Origin: Fragilaria crotonensis
Taxonomy: Eukaryota > Bacillariophyta > Fragilariophyceae > Fragilariales > Fragilariaceae
DNA length: 40,317 bases
Direction: 5' to 3'
NCBI GenBank assembly: GCA_022925895.1
Contig: JAKSYS010000584.1
Coordinates: forward strand, 1 to 40,317
Below are positions 9,510 to 19,506 of the stretch, piece by piece. The translations under genes and the position numbers were made by a program. Positions within the stretch are counted from its first letter, which is position 1. Every line of letters starts with the position of its first letter. The notes under the pieces were generated by a model. That model did no database searches. It was not told the origin of the DNA and saw only the letters and a list, made by a program, of their open reading frames with translations.

Positions 9510-12191
9510 ATGGGTAAGCCATCAGCCAATGCAAAGAAAGGTATCAAGACCATGTTTCACTTACCATGGAAAAAGTCGACAGTACCTGCCGCAACAAAAA
9601 CGAAGCACAGGTTCGTGGCGTCGTTCGAGTCAGTGGCGCGAGACCCAGTCGCACAATGCGTTGTTCTCCTTCTATTTGTTACGTCTGTCTGCTTGATCTT
9701 GAAGGCAAGAAGAAGAAGAATAAAACTGAAGGCTGCACAATCAATGTTATCCTCCACGTCTGTCCCGGTGAAGGAAGTATGCCTGCATTCGCTTTCCTCG
9801 CCCAAAGATGAGGGCAAACTTTGCACTTCGCCAGTCGTACAATCGACTGCAAGCAAAAATGAAACCGCTTCTGCGCGATCCCAAACCCCGACAACGCCCC
9901 CTGCGGTGCTTCAATCAGAAAATCAAAAGTGGGATGCGAGTCCTCGGGCAAGCACTGCAGGCTTGATGTCAAAACTAACCATTGAAGGCGGCCCATTGAG
10001 TGATGGGGATTCCTGTCACTCGCATGAAACGAGTAGGCATTCGAATTCAGAGGAAAGTTCGATTCAACACAGTCTCTCGACCGCGAGTAATAGCTCAGGT
10101 TACCAACGTCGAAACTACAATCGATCCACCAGCTGGGGATCTTGCTTCACTTGTGATTCCAGCACGATCGGTGGAGCGTCGTTCATTTCTTCAAATAGCA
10201 AGCCAGCATATCTTACCATCTATTACGCTTCTCAATCAGGAACTTCCGCGTATTTTTCGGCTCAGTTGCAAAGAGAAGCTGCTGAGATGGGATTTGACGT
10301 CGCATTGCGATCCGTGCGCTCGTTGGAGGAGCACCTTAGAGATGAACTCTTCCCTGAAGAAGAGCTCGGAAAGTATTGCTGCCGCATACGTCAAAGGGCG
10401 GCAAACAGCGGGGACGTGCTGCCTTCTTGTGTCCACCTATCACGATGGTGGACCGACGGATGATGCTCAAGCATTTGTCGAGCTTTTGCATTCCATAAAA
10501 TCAACCGACTGCCTTAGAGGCCTTCGATACTCTGTGTTTGGGTTTGGCGATTCTGGTTACGGGCAAACCTATAATGCACAGGGAAAGCTATATGACAAAT
10601 TGTTAGATCAACTTGGTGCCAAGCGAATCACTTCCTTGGGCTTGGAGACCAGGCGAAGGATGTGGAGTACGACTTTGAAATATTTAAATGGCGAAAGCTC
10701 TTTCCAAGGCTTGCAGACCTTTCGGTCCGTGACTCTTTCAAACAAGTACCGCTGTCGGGCGACGAAACAGGAGAGCCTTCAGACGAAATTGGCAAGGAGA
10801 AGAAAAAGAAAGGGCGACTGTCTAGAAACAAGTCAAGTGCGTCGCTTAGTGACCCCGATGGAGGGTTTGACCTGCAAATCATCGACGCCTCGATGGTCGA
10901 GATGCCACGTTCGCCACCAGTTGGGAAGATACATGCTTCTGCCAGACATTTTGTCAAAGGTGTCGAATGTCCTGTGAAGCAAGTCAAGAAATTATGGCAG
11001 GATGTGGATGATGCAACAGTGACTGGAAGACCATCTTCGGCTTTGCTCATGGAGATTGATATCTCGCCATCTCCGGATGATGGCGGTATTGAATGTTTTC
11101 GGTACGAAACTGGTGACTATGTTTGCGTGCTTCCAGTCAACAACATTAGCATTGTCGAAGAAGTGGCAAAGCATCTCGACGTTAGTGTTGATACCACCTT
11201 CATGTTGGTTCCAAAGAACGAGAACGACCCCGAGGACTTCGAGCCTCCGTTTCCCACTCCTTGCACTGTTCGAGACTACCTATCATTCTACTGCGAATTG
11301 TCGACCCCACCTCGTCGCTCCATCGTGCGATCATTGTCGCAGTTTGCTACTTTTGATGGCGACCGCGACGAGTTGTACCGAATCTCTTCTGTGAAGAACT
11401 GCCAAGAGTTCCAGCGTCGGGTAGTGGACGAAAACATGGGACTTGCGGATCTCATAACAACGTACTTCCCTTCCATTCAGATTCCCTTGGCAAAGTTTAT
11501 TCGTCACTGTTCACCTCTTCAGCCTCGATGGTACAGTGCTTCGAGCTCTTCGCTAGTGAACCCTCACTCACTGTCTATCACTTTCTCTGTTCTATCTATC
11601 CCGCGAACAATCGACACCTCCGTTTGTCGTGGAGTCTGTTCGCACTACATGGCAAGCCTGTCCCGAGAGTCGAATGACAGGTGTCGTATCACCCGGATGG
11701 GAAGCTCCGGATTTGTCGCACCGAAAGATTCGACGACACCACTTGTCATGGTATGCAATGGGACTGGAATATCCCCGTTCAGAGCGCTTCTCCAAGAAAT
11801 AAACTACAAGAAGACGGTTCTCAAGCAAGAAATTGGACCTGCTGTACTATTCTACGGAATTCGCCGGCGGGACTACGACTTGCTCTTCAAGGAAGAGCTC
11901 GATACTTATCTTGAAAACGGATCGCTGGCTGATCTGTATGTAGCATGCAGCCGAGAGACTGAACAGAAGGTTTATGTTCAAGATCTTCTTGCTCAGCACA
12001 GTGCGCAGGTTTGGACACTGCTTCAATCTGGCGCCCACATCTATACATGCGGTTCTACCTCGATGACGAACGACGTAGACACCGTGCTACGAAGCATGGC
12101 ATCGCGCTTTCTCGGTCCAGTGGAAGCAAGTGCATTCATGGATGAGATTGAGAAGGAGCATCGCTACGTGAAAGAAGGCTGGACACTCTAG
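9510..12191 (+). CDS. Membrane-anchored diflavin (CPR-like) reductase, copy 2; frame-broken
   Basis: This is a paralogue of the upstream gene on the same strand, starting 1,377 bp after it ends. The order is a basic N-terminus, one membrane segment (VVLLLFVTSVCLIL, about residues 49-62), a Ser/Thr-rich linker of about 165 residues, an FMN domain (YYASQSGTSAY, VSTYHDGG, FGFGDSGYGQTYNAQ), a FAD domain (GDYVCVLPVN, PRWYSASSS) and a NADPH domain (CNGTGISPFRALLQE, YGIRRRDYD, CSRETEQKVYVQ, HIYTCGS). It ends in GWTL, so the FAD-shielding aromatic is Trp. The reading frame shifts near 10373, 10429 and 10645. In each case one extra G restores residues that align with copy 1 (for example the segment KVLLPH...RGRAAFL). 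Repaired length is about 894 residues, with a linker much shorter than in copy 1. The start at 9510 is the first ATG before the anchor; Met15 is an alternative. Confidence 0.87.
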
Positions 12192-12280
12192 GCTCAAGGT
12201 GGTATGACCGGTGGTGCGCCCACCAGGCTTTATAGAGAATTCTAAGTGCAAAGCATATTTGGCAAACGCAGCGCATTCGT

Positions 12281-13864
12281 CTACCAATCGTAATCAGCAC
12301 CCCCAGGTAATCTCGTTTGTCCAAATCCAAGTTCCGGGTCTACCATGTCATCTTCAGGACTCCAATCAGAATCTAGTCCAAGATCTTTCAAACGGCGTTC
12401 TTGGTAGTACTCCTTCAAATCCAGCGCCTCCCTTTCTCGTTTCAAGAATTCCATGGTCTTGGTTAGAGCCTTTGTCTCCGCCTCGCGTAGTTGCACACAT
12501 ACATCCCGACCACCTTCCGGACACGTTGCCAAATCATCCAAAGCCTTTTGACACGCGTCAACAATAGTCGTGACCACCTGCAATTCATTTTGCTCACTCA
12601 CAGGCAACGACATGAAACCCCACACTTCTTTGCGAAAAATACTTTCCAGCAAGAACGCATCGGTGCCTCCCAGTTTGCAGAGTCGCACAAACTGTACCAT
12701 GGCTTGATCCGGTTCGCCATCACGACCAATGTCAGAAATGACGTCAAATGCCTGTATGGGATCCATAGGTGCCTGGTCGTATGTTTCGAATTCCAAAATA
12801 TCCATCTTGTCATCGTAGAAACGATCTTCTGGGTCAAGTTCAAAAGTGAGTTCTGAGACTGCTGTCTTCCACACCTTGGGTGGGCAAAATCCATGCTCAA
12901 GCAAGTAATCAGCAGCGCTTTTCGGGCCGTACGAGCAGAAGACTTCTTCACCTGCGTCATACTTGGCACCAGCAACGAGAACAGCACCACGAGTTGTTCC
13001 AAAAGTCCCCATAGTACCACCCTCCACTTCGCGCCCTTTCTTGTCATCGTGATTGGCATAATCCAATATCGGCATTAATCGAAGGCTACCATCGGTGAAG
13101 AACGTCCTAGACGTAGCCAAAATCATGGCCCACTTGTATCCCTGTGCGTTAAAACAAGGAATAGTATCACCATTCCATTTGACAAATGGCGGAAACGTAG
13201 TTCGGTCCTTGGACCAGACGCGCTCTTCCAGCCAAGCAGCGTCTTCTTCAATGTCATCTAACCGACGATAAATTTTGTTCGTCGAGGATGACTGCAAAAC
13301 CTCTTGATCTTCTTCCGACCACATGTAGGGATGTTGTTCTGTTTCCGTCGGCGAAGGCAAGGATGTGACCCATGCTTGCATAAAGCTTTGAACCCCGGCA
13401 GTTCGTTGCGGACGCGCAATCCCTCCCTGCTGATCGACCCGAGCCACTTCATTCAGAATCAGCAGAGCGATTAATCCGGCATCACCAGTCCAACCATCGT
13501 AGGCCTCTGGTAATTTATCGCGAAAGACAACGTTGCGAGCAAGATCAGGAGTTAAGGAGAACATGTCATCATATGGCATGGCCAAGACGGTTTCTCCATT
13601 CTTGATGTTGGACGTTGCGATCAATCCTAGTCGGCCTGTAGAGGGGGAAGGACCAATGGTGACTTTGCATGTCTTTGTGACTTCTGTTGTTTTGAGTGCT
13701 TCTAGAAGCGCATCAGCAGGGGATGCAAACAATCGAGAGTCCGATGTTGATGCCTGTCCATGGCATTCAACCAGGAACGACGGCCTTCTCTCCCACGTTG
13801 TGAAGGCACCGGCCAACACTGTGAAGTACAGTATTGTTGAGGCAGTGATAATGAATCTCATCAT
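12281..13864 (-). CDS. SET-domain protein methyltransferase (Rubisco LSMT/SETD3-like), probably plastid-targeted
   Basis: The first ATG of the frame (13864) gives 527 residues. The N-terminus is a hydrophobic signal peptide ending LAGA-F at residue 21, matching the diatom plastid presequence rule of an Ala-x-Ala site followed by Phe. After a short Ser-rich transit-like stretch come SET motifs: GRLGLIATSNIKNGETVL (split SET start), SRTFF, the LMPILDYANHDD block (the NH of the AdoMet-binding core) and GEEVFCSYG...SAADYLLEHGF (the Tyr of the active site and the LLxxGF signature). The family methylates lysine (Rubisco large subunit, aldolase) or actin histidine; the substrate here is unknown, and plastid location is my inference. 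The C-terminal half resembles the Rubisco-LSMT substrate-binding domain in position, but I cannot confirm it by motif. It converges with the second reductase (89-bp gap). No frame damage is seen. Confidence 0.88.
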   Translation of the reverse strand: MMRFIITASTILYFTVLAGAFTTWERRPSFLVECHGQASTSDSRLFASPADALLEALKTTEVTKTCKVTIGPSPSTGRLGLIATSNIKNGETVLAMPYDDMFSLTPDLARNVVFRDKLPEAYDGWTGDAGLIALLILNEVARVDQQGGIARPQRTAGVQSFMQAWVTSLPSPTETEQHPYMWSEEDQEVLQSSSTNKIYRRLDDIEEDAAWLEERVWSKDRTTFPPFVKWNGDTIPCFNAQGYKWAMILATSRTFFTDGSLRLMPILDYANHDDKKGREVEGGTMGTFGTTRGAVLVAGAKYDAGEEVFCSYGPKSAADYLLEHGFCPPKVWKTAVSELTFELDPEDRFYDDKMDILEFETYDQAPMDPIQAFDVISDIGRDGEPDQAMVQFVRLCKLGGTDAFLLESIFRKEVWGFMSLPVSEQNELQVVTTIVDACQKALDDLATCPEGGRDVCVQLREAETKALTKTMEFLKREREALDLKEYYQERRLKDLGLDSDWSPEDDMVDPELGFGQTRLPGGADYDW

Positions 13865-14191
13865 GATGCCGTTGCTGATCAGTGTATTGGATGCACCCTG
13901 GTACACTAGTTAGCCTGGCGTATTGCGTGTTTCGAGACAAGAGCACCGGTTAATGGATGGGATTGATGATTGATTGATGGTCGTGATGTGGGCGATGGAT
14001 TCATGTATCCAAGATATCCCAACTCCCAACCACTTCTCACGATACGGTTCAACTTGGCACTGGTCATACCGTTACTGTATGGCATCTTACTCAATCGGAA
14101 TCTTCACTCGAATACGATATAAAATTTCAAATTGGAAGGAATCCTAATCACAAGTCACTAAACGAAGTTGATAAAAACCCGAAAGTGCACC
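13865..14191. promoter_or_regulatory. Shared divergent promoter region (SET gene / RAE1)
   Basis: Only 327 bp separate the start codons of two divergently transcribed genes, so both promoters must lie here or overlap the genes. An AT-rich GATATAAAAT element occurs near 14117-14126 on the RAE1 side, but I cannot show that it is a TATA box. No other motif is claimed. Confidence 0.55.
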
Positions 14192-15403
14192 ATGTCGGCA
14201 TTTGGAGCCGCAACGGGGACGCAGTCCAGTATCGCTCCAACTGATTGCAACGTTCCACAGGCAGGAAATGATGGAATATCTTCGTTGCGATGGAGTCCAA
14301 ACGCGAATATTTTGGTTTCATCCAATTGGGATGGAGGGGTGCGGTGTTGGGAAGTACAAGAGCAGGGTGGTCAAATACGTGCCCTCCCGAAGGCCCAAGG
14401 TGAGTTAAAATTCCGTTTTCGATGTTTTCCGTACCATAGTCTACGTAGCTCTCGGCATCTGATGTTACATATGAGACGAATGAATCCCTTGGTCACTCAA
14501 TAGTATGCCGTCTCTCACTTTTTGTTGTTTCACCTTTCACCGTTAGTAAATCATGAACCCAACAGCAGCGTCCTCGATTGTTGCTTCTCGGCTGACGGTT
14601 CCACCGTTTTCTCCTGTGGTACCGATAAGGCTGTCCGCATGTGGCAGCTTGGAGGCGCACCTCCTCCAAACGGTCTAGCACAACAGATTGGGGCTCACGA
14701 CGCACCAGTCAAAGCAGTCTGTTTCCTCCCTCGCACTAACTTGGTGGTAAGCGGCGGCTGGGATCGTAAGCTTAAATTCTGGGATTGCCGATCCTCCAAT
14801 CCTGTGGGGGTCTTGGATTTACCCGAACGGGTCTATGCTATGGACGCGCGCGAGGATTTGTTAGTGGTGGCAACTGCCAATCGACACATTTTGGCCTACG
14901 ATGTTTCGGGGCAACCGCGGGAACATTCCCGAAAGGAGTCTCCCCTCAAGTACCAATCCCGATGCGTCACGGCATTTCCAGATCGCGCGGGCTTCGCGGT
15001 GGGTTCGATTGAAGGACGCGTGGCTATTCATTATCTGCAAAAGGTCCCAGGGAAGGATTCGTTTGCCTTCAAGTGCCATCGACAAGATGCCAACGTATAC
15101 GCTGTCAATGGTATCTGCTTTCACAATCAGTTCGGTACATTTGCAACCTATGGTTCCGACGGCGTTGTCAATTTTTGGGATAAGGATAACAAGCAGCGGC
15201 TCAAGGGATTTCCACCTATTGGGCGGCCAATTTCGTGCGCCAGTTTCAATGCGAACGGAAATCTATTCGCGTACGCATCAAGCTATGATTGGAGTAAGGG
15301 ATCAACTTATCATACGCCACAGACACCTGACGAAATATTTGTTCACTACGTTGTGGAAGATGAAATCAAACCCAAGAACAAAAAGGGTTTGAAAGGGCGG
15401 TAA
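14192..15403 (+). CDS. RAE1: mRNA export factor RAE1/Gle2 (WD40 beta-propeller)
   Basis: There are two exons: 14192-14399 and 14547-15403, split by a 147-nt intron (GTGAGT donor, CGTTAG acceptor, phase 1). The product is 354 residues, close to human RAE1 (368). WD-type blades show as SSLRWSPN...NWDGGVRCWEV, SADGSTVFSCGTDKAVRMW and NLVVSGGWDRKLKFWD. RAE1-specific signatures are SPLKYQSRCV, GSIEGRVAIHYL, FAFKCHR, YGSDGVVNFWDKD and FAYASSYDWSKG; these separate it from the related spindle-checkpoint protein BUB3. Known RAE1/Gle2 binds the GLEBS motif of the nucleoporin Nup98 and acts in mRNA export and at mitotic spindles. The start ATG at 14192 (CACCATGTC context) is the first ATG in frame; the frame extends upstream only through a TTG. 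No frame damage is seen. Confidence 0.95.
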
Positions 15404-15636
15404 AGCACGAAGCAGAAGGGATAGACACATTCGTGACTACGTTAACTGTATCGTCACAACCTCTGATGGAAGCAGCCTACCAGCATTAAACAGCTGTCAA
15501 AAGAGTATGTCTTGAAACCAAATTTAATTATTTGGCACGCCGTCAGATCCGATTAGGTTTCACCAATTTGACGTCAGCGCGTACCAATCAGGACCTGAGC
15601 GGAGTATACACTGCAGTACAAGGATTTTCCCGAGAG

Positions 15637-15775
15637 TCATACAATTAAAGTATACTTTCCGACCTGCCCTAAGGTCCAGTTGTGCGTACGTTCTGGTACA
15701 AACGACACGTAGGAACAAGGGCAAACGTCGAAAATCATACACTTAGTTGTATGACTTTCCGGGCGGCCCTAATCC
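15637..15775. repeat. Diverged direct repeat with small palindromes
   Basis: Two copies of about 40 bp, 15637-15675 and 15735-15775, share TCATACA..TTA...GTAT..ACTTTCCG..C.GCCCTAA. Each has a small inverted repeat at its left end (TCATACACTTAGTTGTATGA in copy two). Identity is roughly three quarters by eye. Confidence 0.5.
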
Positions 15776-16821
15776 AATTCACGTCCATGTTTTGACGAGC
15801 GTTGACAGTTAAAGAATGGTTATTCCCCTGTACTTACTTCAACATTTTGAATTTCGCGCACTAATCGAGATTGTACGACAGTACTTGAAGTACAGTACAT
15901 AAGAAAAATGAACGACAATAGAGCAGTACTACAGTAGTACAGTACCTATATATCCAGCGTCGTGTCGTGGCAGTTTGTGCTGCTTGAACTAAGACAACAA
16001 CTATGCATGCTGAGAAATATTAAATAATAGCAAGTGTATTTTACCTGCTACCACTGTGCCTAAGATGAAGGTATTTGACTCACATGGATAGGCACAACAC
16101 TCCTGTGGGATCTGCTGCTGCAATCATTTTTCACTAGGTGACATCATGACAATGGCAAATTAAAGTATTGCTACTCTGATGAGTCGATAACTTTTCCAAA
16201 AGAAAGACACATGAATCGCCAGCAGTTTTGTTGACTCCTACTAGGGGATGTTGGTCATGATCAGAAATGTCTTGATGTGACAGCTTCTTCTGTACTTTCA
16301 CCTTGTACTGCATTGTATGAGGACGTCAGTAGTACTACTAGACCTCTGTTAATTACTGGCGCATTTTGCATTTTGAGGCCTCTGCTTGGGTGTGATTGTA
16401 GTGCCCGTGTGTCCCTTGATTCTGATGTTTCCAAAGCTTGCACCATTGTTCCCAACATATGAGTTGGATTAAATTTGCCTGCCACGCCAAGCTAGTATAT
16501 TGATTGAGGTCATCATTGCCATCTCATTGAGGGGATGAGTTGTAGCATTGCTGGTGTTGACTCCAGCCCATGCTAAATCTCCTCCAAAATAATGGAGCCC
16601 ATCCAATCCTGTTTTGTTGTATGATTATGTGTTGCACTGTGGGGTGATAGTTCTCACATACCAGTTCAGGAGCAGAACCAGCACTGGCATAGCCCATCCA
16701 ACAATAGAGCAGCAGCAGAAAGGTGTTTGGGCGGCTGAAGAAAGAAATTGCAGGTTAAGTCCAGTCAAGAACTGATTGTGTCATTCTATGCAATTGCTAA
16801 GCTCAGCACATCATATAGTAG

Positions 16822-16846
16822 CTAGTACTAGTACTAGTACTAGTAG
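16822..16846. repeat. AGTACT microsatellite
   Basis: The 6-bp unit CTAGTA/AGTACT repeats about four times. The array is self-complementary and can fold as a perfect hairpin. Confidence 0.85.
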
Positions 16847-17224
16847 CCTAATGCTGAGGCAAGAAGTGATGCTTGTGCATTCTTGAGTGGATGACCTGGA
16901 CAAAAAGATTCACTTGTGATTTCTGCCATCACATTTGTTTGCTTGATCAGGAATTGACCACATGAGTAGTACGGGCCACTAAAGTCTGGTGAATTATTAT
17001 ACTAGAATGAGCCTCCCAGTTGATCAATTTCTTAAAGGAAGATAGATTACATGCATTCTTTTGTCAAATGTTTTGGCAAATGCCCCATGAACAGAAGTTT
17101 GTGAATCCACCAGTGATGGTCCAATTGGGAGGAATTAATGGACTCTAGCTAAAGGAAACATGAGAACAATCCCACAGAGTTGTGAATTGCTGGTAATACT
17201 CTGCTGAGAGTGTATCTGGACTCT

Positions 17225-17520
17225 GGAGTACAAGTTGTAAGTACTGTACTGCTAGAGCCAAAAGCACTACTGTACTACGGAATGTATTACTGAATTAAAT
17301 ACGGAATGTACTTAGTACTATGAAATTGAGTACTACTGTACTGAATTTACTACGGAAATCACATGCGTACCGAATTACGTAGTGATGTACGTAATGTAGT
17401 AATGTACTTGTACTGTACCTGGTACTAGTACTCGGAGTACAATGTATTGCACTACGTAATGCAGTACTCGAGTATTAGTACTATGTAATGTCCTACGTAA
17501 TGCCCTATGTAAAGCGATAC
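17225..17520. repeat. GTAC/TACGTAATG-rich degenerate tandem block
   Basis: Nearly 300 bp consists of short interleaved repeats built from GTACT, ACGTAATG and AGTAC. The motif TACGTAATG or a close variant recurs at least five times between about 17385 and 17515. Many of the words are palindromes. Confidence 0.7.
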
Positions 17521-17965
17521 ACACATTCCTGTCTTATTGATACTTCATGGTTGTCGTTTCAATATAACTAACATTGGATAACTACATTTCCTGATACCAT
17601 TTACGTACCTTTTCAGAGTCATACCTTAGTAGGTGTATGATTTCCTCCACCGCTTATCAGGACGCTCTCAGTATGTTACTGTCTTACTGTAGTACTGTAT
17701 GTCAGTACGTTGAACGTGAAGACATCAGTACTGTGGTATGATAGTCAAGGGAAGTCGCTGGGAAATCCTCCAAGCGGTGCGGCTTTTTATTGGTTGCGCA
17801 GCCGTCAAGTTCTACGGCGAAGTACTGTACGTATATAATTCGATTTTTCCAAAATACCGGGTACTGTAGTACTGTGCGCTGAACCTGGTTTGGCAGACAA
17901 GCCATCTGCTGCCTTTCTTTCAAAAATGTGTCAAAAGGGTCCAATGACATCGCGTGGGGAACAAG

Positions 17966-18590
17966 ATCCCGAGTATCGTTGTGTTTGTTTAATTGCTGTT
18001 TAAAACACCCTGTTTTAAACAGCTGTTTAAAACAACTTTTTTTTTCACAAAAAACAATTTGTTTAATTGAAATCGAGGTTAGGGTTAAGGTTTTACGGTT
18101 ATGATGCGGTTTTTTCATCGACAAGTCTCATTGCTCATCACATAACTATACTGTTTATAGGTTGAAACAGCATCAAAATGCAGAACATCAGTTAAGTGAT
18201 GCATGTGAGACAATTCAATACATTTTGATTCAAGAATGGTGAGACAAAAGGATGTTATCAGTGGACACTTAGGGGATCCATACCATTCAGTTGGTGGGAT
18301 ACCTGCATGCAACAAGGCAGAGTATTGTCAGGCATGAGTGCAAATATAAGTTCATGCTGATTAGTCCTCAGGGCTCCTTTCTATCTTGGTTATCCTTGTT
18401 GTCTTGTTCTCAAGGCTTTGAACCGTATTGATTGGTGGTCTACTCCGAGTACTTGTTGACTACTTGGAGTACTGTAGTACTTACAACTGTGAACTGTTGC
18501 TGTTCTAAACAAAGTTGTTTTAAACAGTTTAAAACTGTTTAAAACAAATTCAAAATCTGAATTTGTTTAAAACACAACGATAATCCCGAG
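17966..18590. mobile_element. Non-autonomous inverted-repeat DNA element, 8-bp target duplication
   Basis: Element 17974-18582 (609 bp) begins TATCGTTGTGTTT and ends with its exact reverse complement AAACACAACGATA. It is flanked on both sides by the perfect direct repeat ATCCCGAG (17966-17973 and 18583-18590), as expected of a target-site duplication. Subterminal regions carry clustered TTTAAAC motifs, including the inverted pair CTGTTTAAAACAACTTT (18022-18038) and AAAGTTGTTTTAAACAG (18511-18527). The interior has no transposase; short frames only. An 8-bp duplication is typical of hAT elements but also occurs in Merlin and P families, so the superfamily is open. A telomere-like GGTTAGGGTTAAGG lies at about 18077-18090. 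Confidence 0.85.
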
Positions 18591-18966
18591 ACTCAAGCGG
18601 TTCCGCAGATTGTATGTGTGTACATGTTGACATGGTACTAGTACAAGTACTTGTACCAGCAAACCGGCAAAGGATTCAAGAATGGAGCTGATCGTTCCAG
18701 AACCCTCCACCATTTCCTCATGTCTGAACGCGAGGCCTTTCCTAACGATGCTTTGTTGGCTCAACTTAACATTTAGATTCGTTATATGACATAGTAATGG
18801 AATTATGAAGGCAAATGATACTGAGTACTTGCTTATGTCCGTGTACTCGGGTGCTTCACTGTGGGATTACTACTGAGGCAGTCAACTGATTCAACCAACA
18901 ATCTCGAAAGATTTGTGCAAACATACTGCTCAAATCCACTGTGATGCGGGCGACCACATGATTTCG
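18591..18966. other. Spacer
   Basis: Nothing recognised apart from a GTAC-type palindromic tract at about 18632-18658 (GGTACTAGTACAAGTACTTG). Confidence 0.5.
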
Positions 18967-19506
18967 CTAAGGAGAAGGGGACATTATTGTGCTTCCGGAG
19001 CGTTGATGATCAAGTGTGTCCATCGCGGGATTTGAAATTGTTCTTCGGAAGTCTTTGAGCACTTTCATATGCGATTTGTTATTCCGAGCTTCTCTGCGCT
19101 TCGTAACTTCGAGAGAATCGACAGCAACGCTATCGTAGCCGTCATCATCGAATTGTTCATCGGTCTTCTTGAAACTCTGCTGGACAACGTCAAGATTAAG
19201 GATCAGCACACGCTCGAGTGCATCTTCCAGGTAACGCGCTTCTGCTCGAAGACAGTCCTCGAGGTATTCGAAGCCAGCGTGTTGATCAGATTCATCACTT
19301 CCTAGATCGACGGTGTTGAGCACGCATCTGAGCTCCGGATGGTAATCGATACGTTCGCTTGAAGTTCGGTTTGTGCGGGAGGGAAGCAACCCTGTCCTGC
19401 GTTGATCATGCTCCCGCAGTCTCCTGCCAAGGATATTGACATCACGGATGCTGCGTGCTGACGATGTCGCAGTTGGAGAGCGACGGATTTCGTGAATACT
19501 ATTCAT
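18967..19506 (-). CDS. Hypothetical protein, hydrophilic, probably coding
   Basis: The 179-residue frame starts at an ATG (19506) and ends in TAG. It is highly charged, with no membrane segment or signal peptide. A central stretch (about residues 75-140) is rich in Glu/Asp/Leu (EYLEDCLRAEARYLEDALERV) and may be helical or coiled coil. Ends are Ser/Arg-rich, and the C-terminus holds RRTISNPAMDTL and STIMSPSP. I do not recognise a family. Support for coding is the length, the even amino-acid mix and the poor quality of overlapping frames. Both flanks are spacer, so context gives no hint of function. Confidence 0.5.
   Translation of the reverse strand: MNSIHEIRRSPTATSSARSIRDVNILGRRLREHDQRRTGLLPSRTNRTSSERIDYHPELRCVLNTVDLGSDESDQHAGFEYLEDCLRAEARYLEDALERVLILNLDVVQQSFKKTDEQFDDDGYDSVAVDSLEVTKRREARNNKSHMKVLKDFRRTISNPAMDTLDHQRSGSTIMSPSP

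Larger units (their letters stand above)
15404..17965. other. Repeat-rich spacer downstream of RAE1
   Basis: No supported gene in about 2.5 kb. Contents include a diverged direct repeat (15637-15775), an AGTACT microsatellite (16822-16846) and a long GTA-rich block (17225-17520). An 18-mer CAGATCCGATTAGGTTTC around 15544-15561 recurs around 26677-26694. The frame on the minus strand at 16261-16485 and the sequence around 17030-17200 look like possible remnants of a mobile element, but nothing is assignable. Confidence 0.5.

Noticed and set aside
10360..10660. Programmed ribosomal frameshifting in reductase copy 2
   Set aside because: Three shifts in under 300 bp, no X-XXY-YYZ slippery site at any of them, and the same kind of break in unrelated genes. 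Lost bases are a simpler explanation.
18077..18090. Telomere-like GGTTAGGGTTAAGG
   Set aside because: A single short stretch inside the 609-bp element; no array, so not an interstitial telomere.
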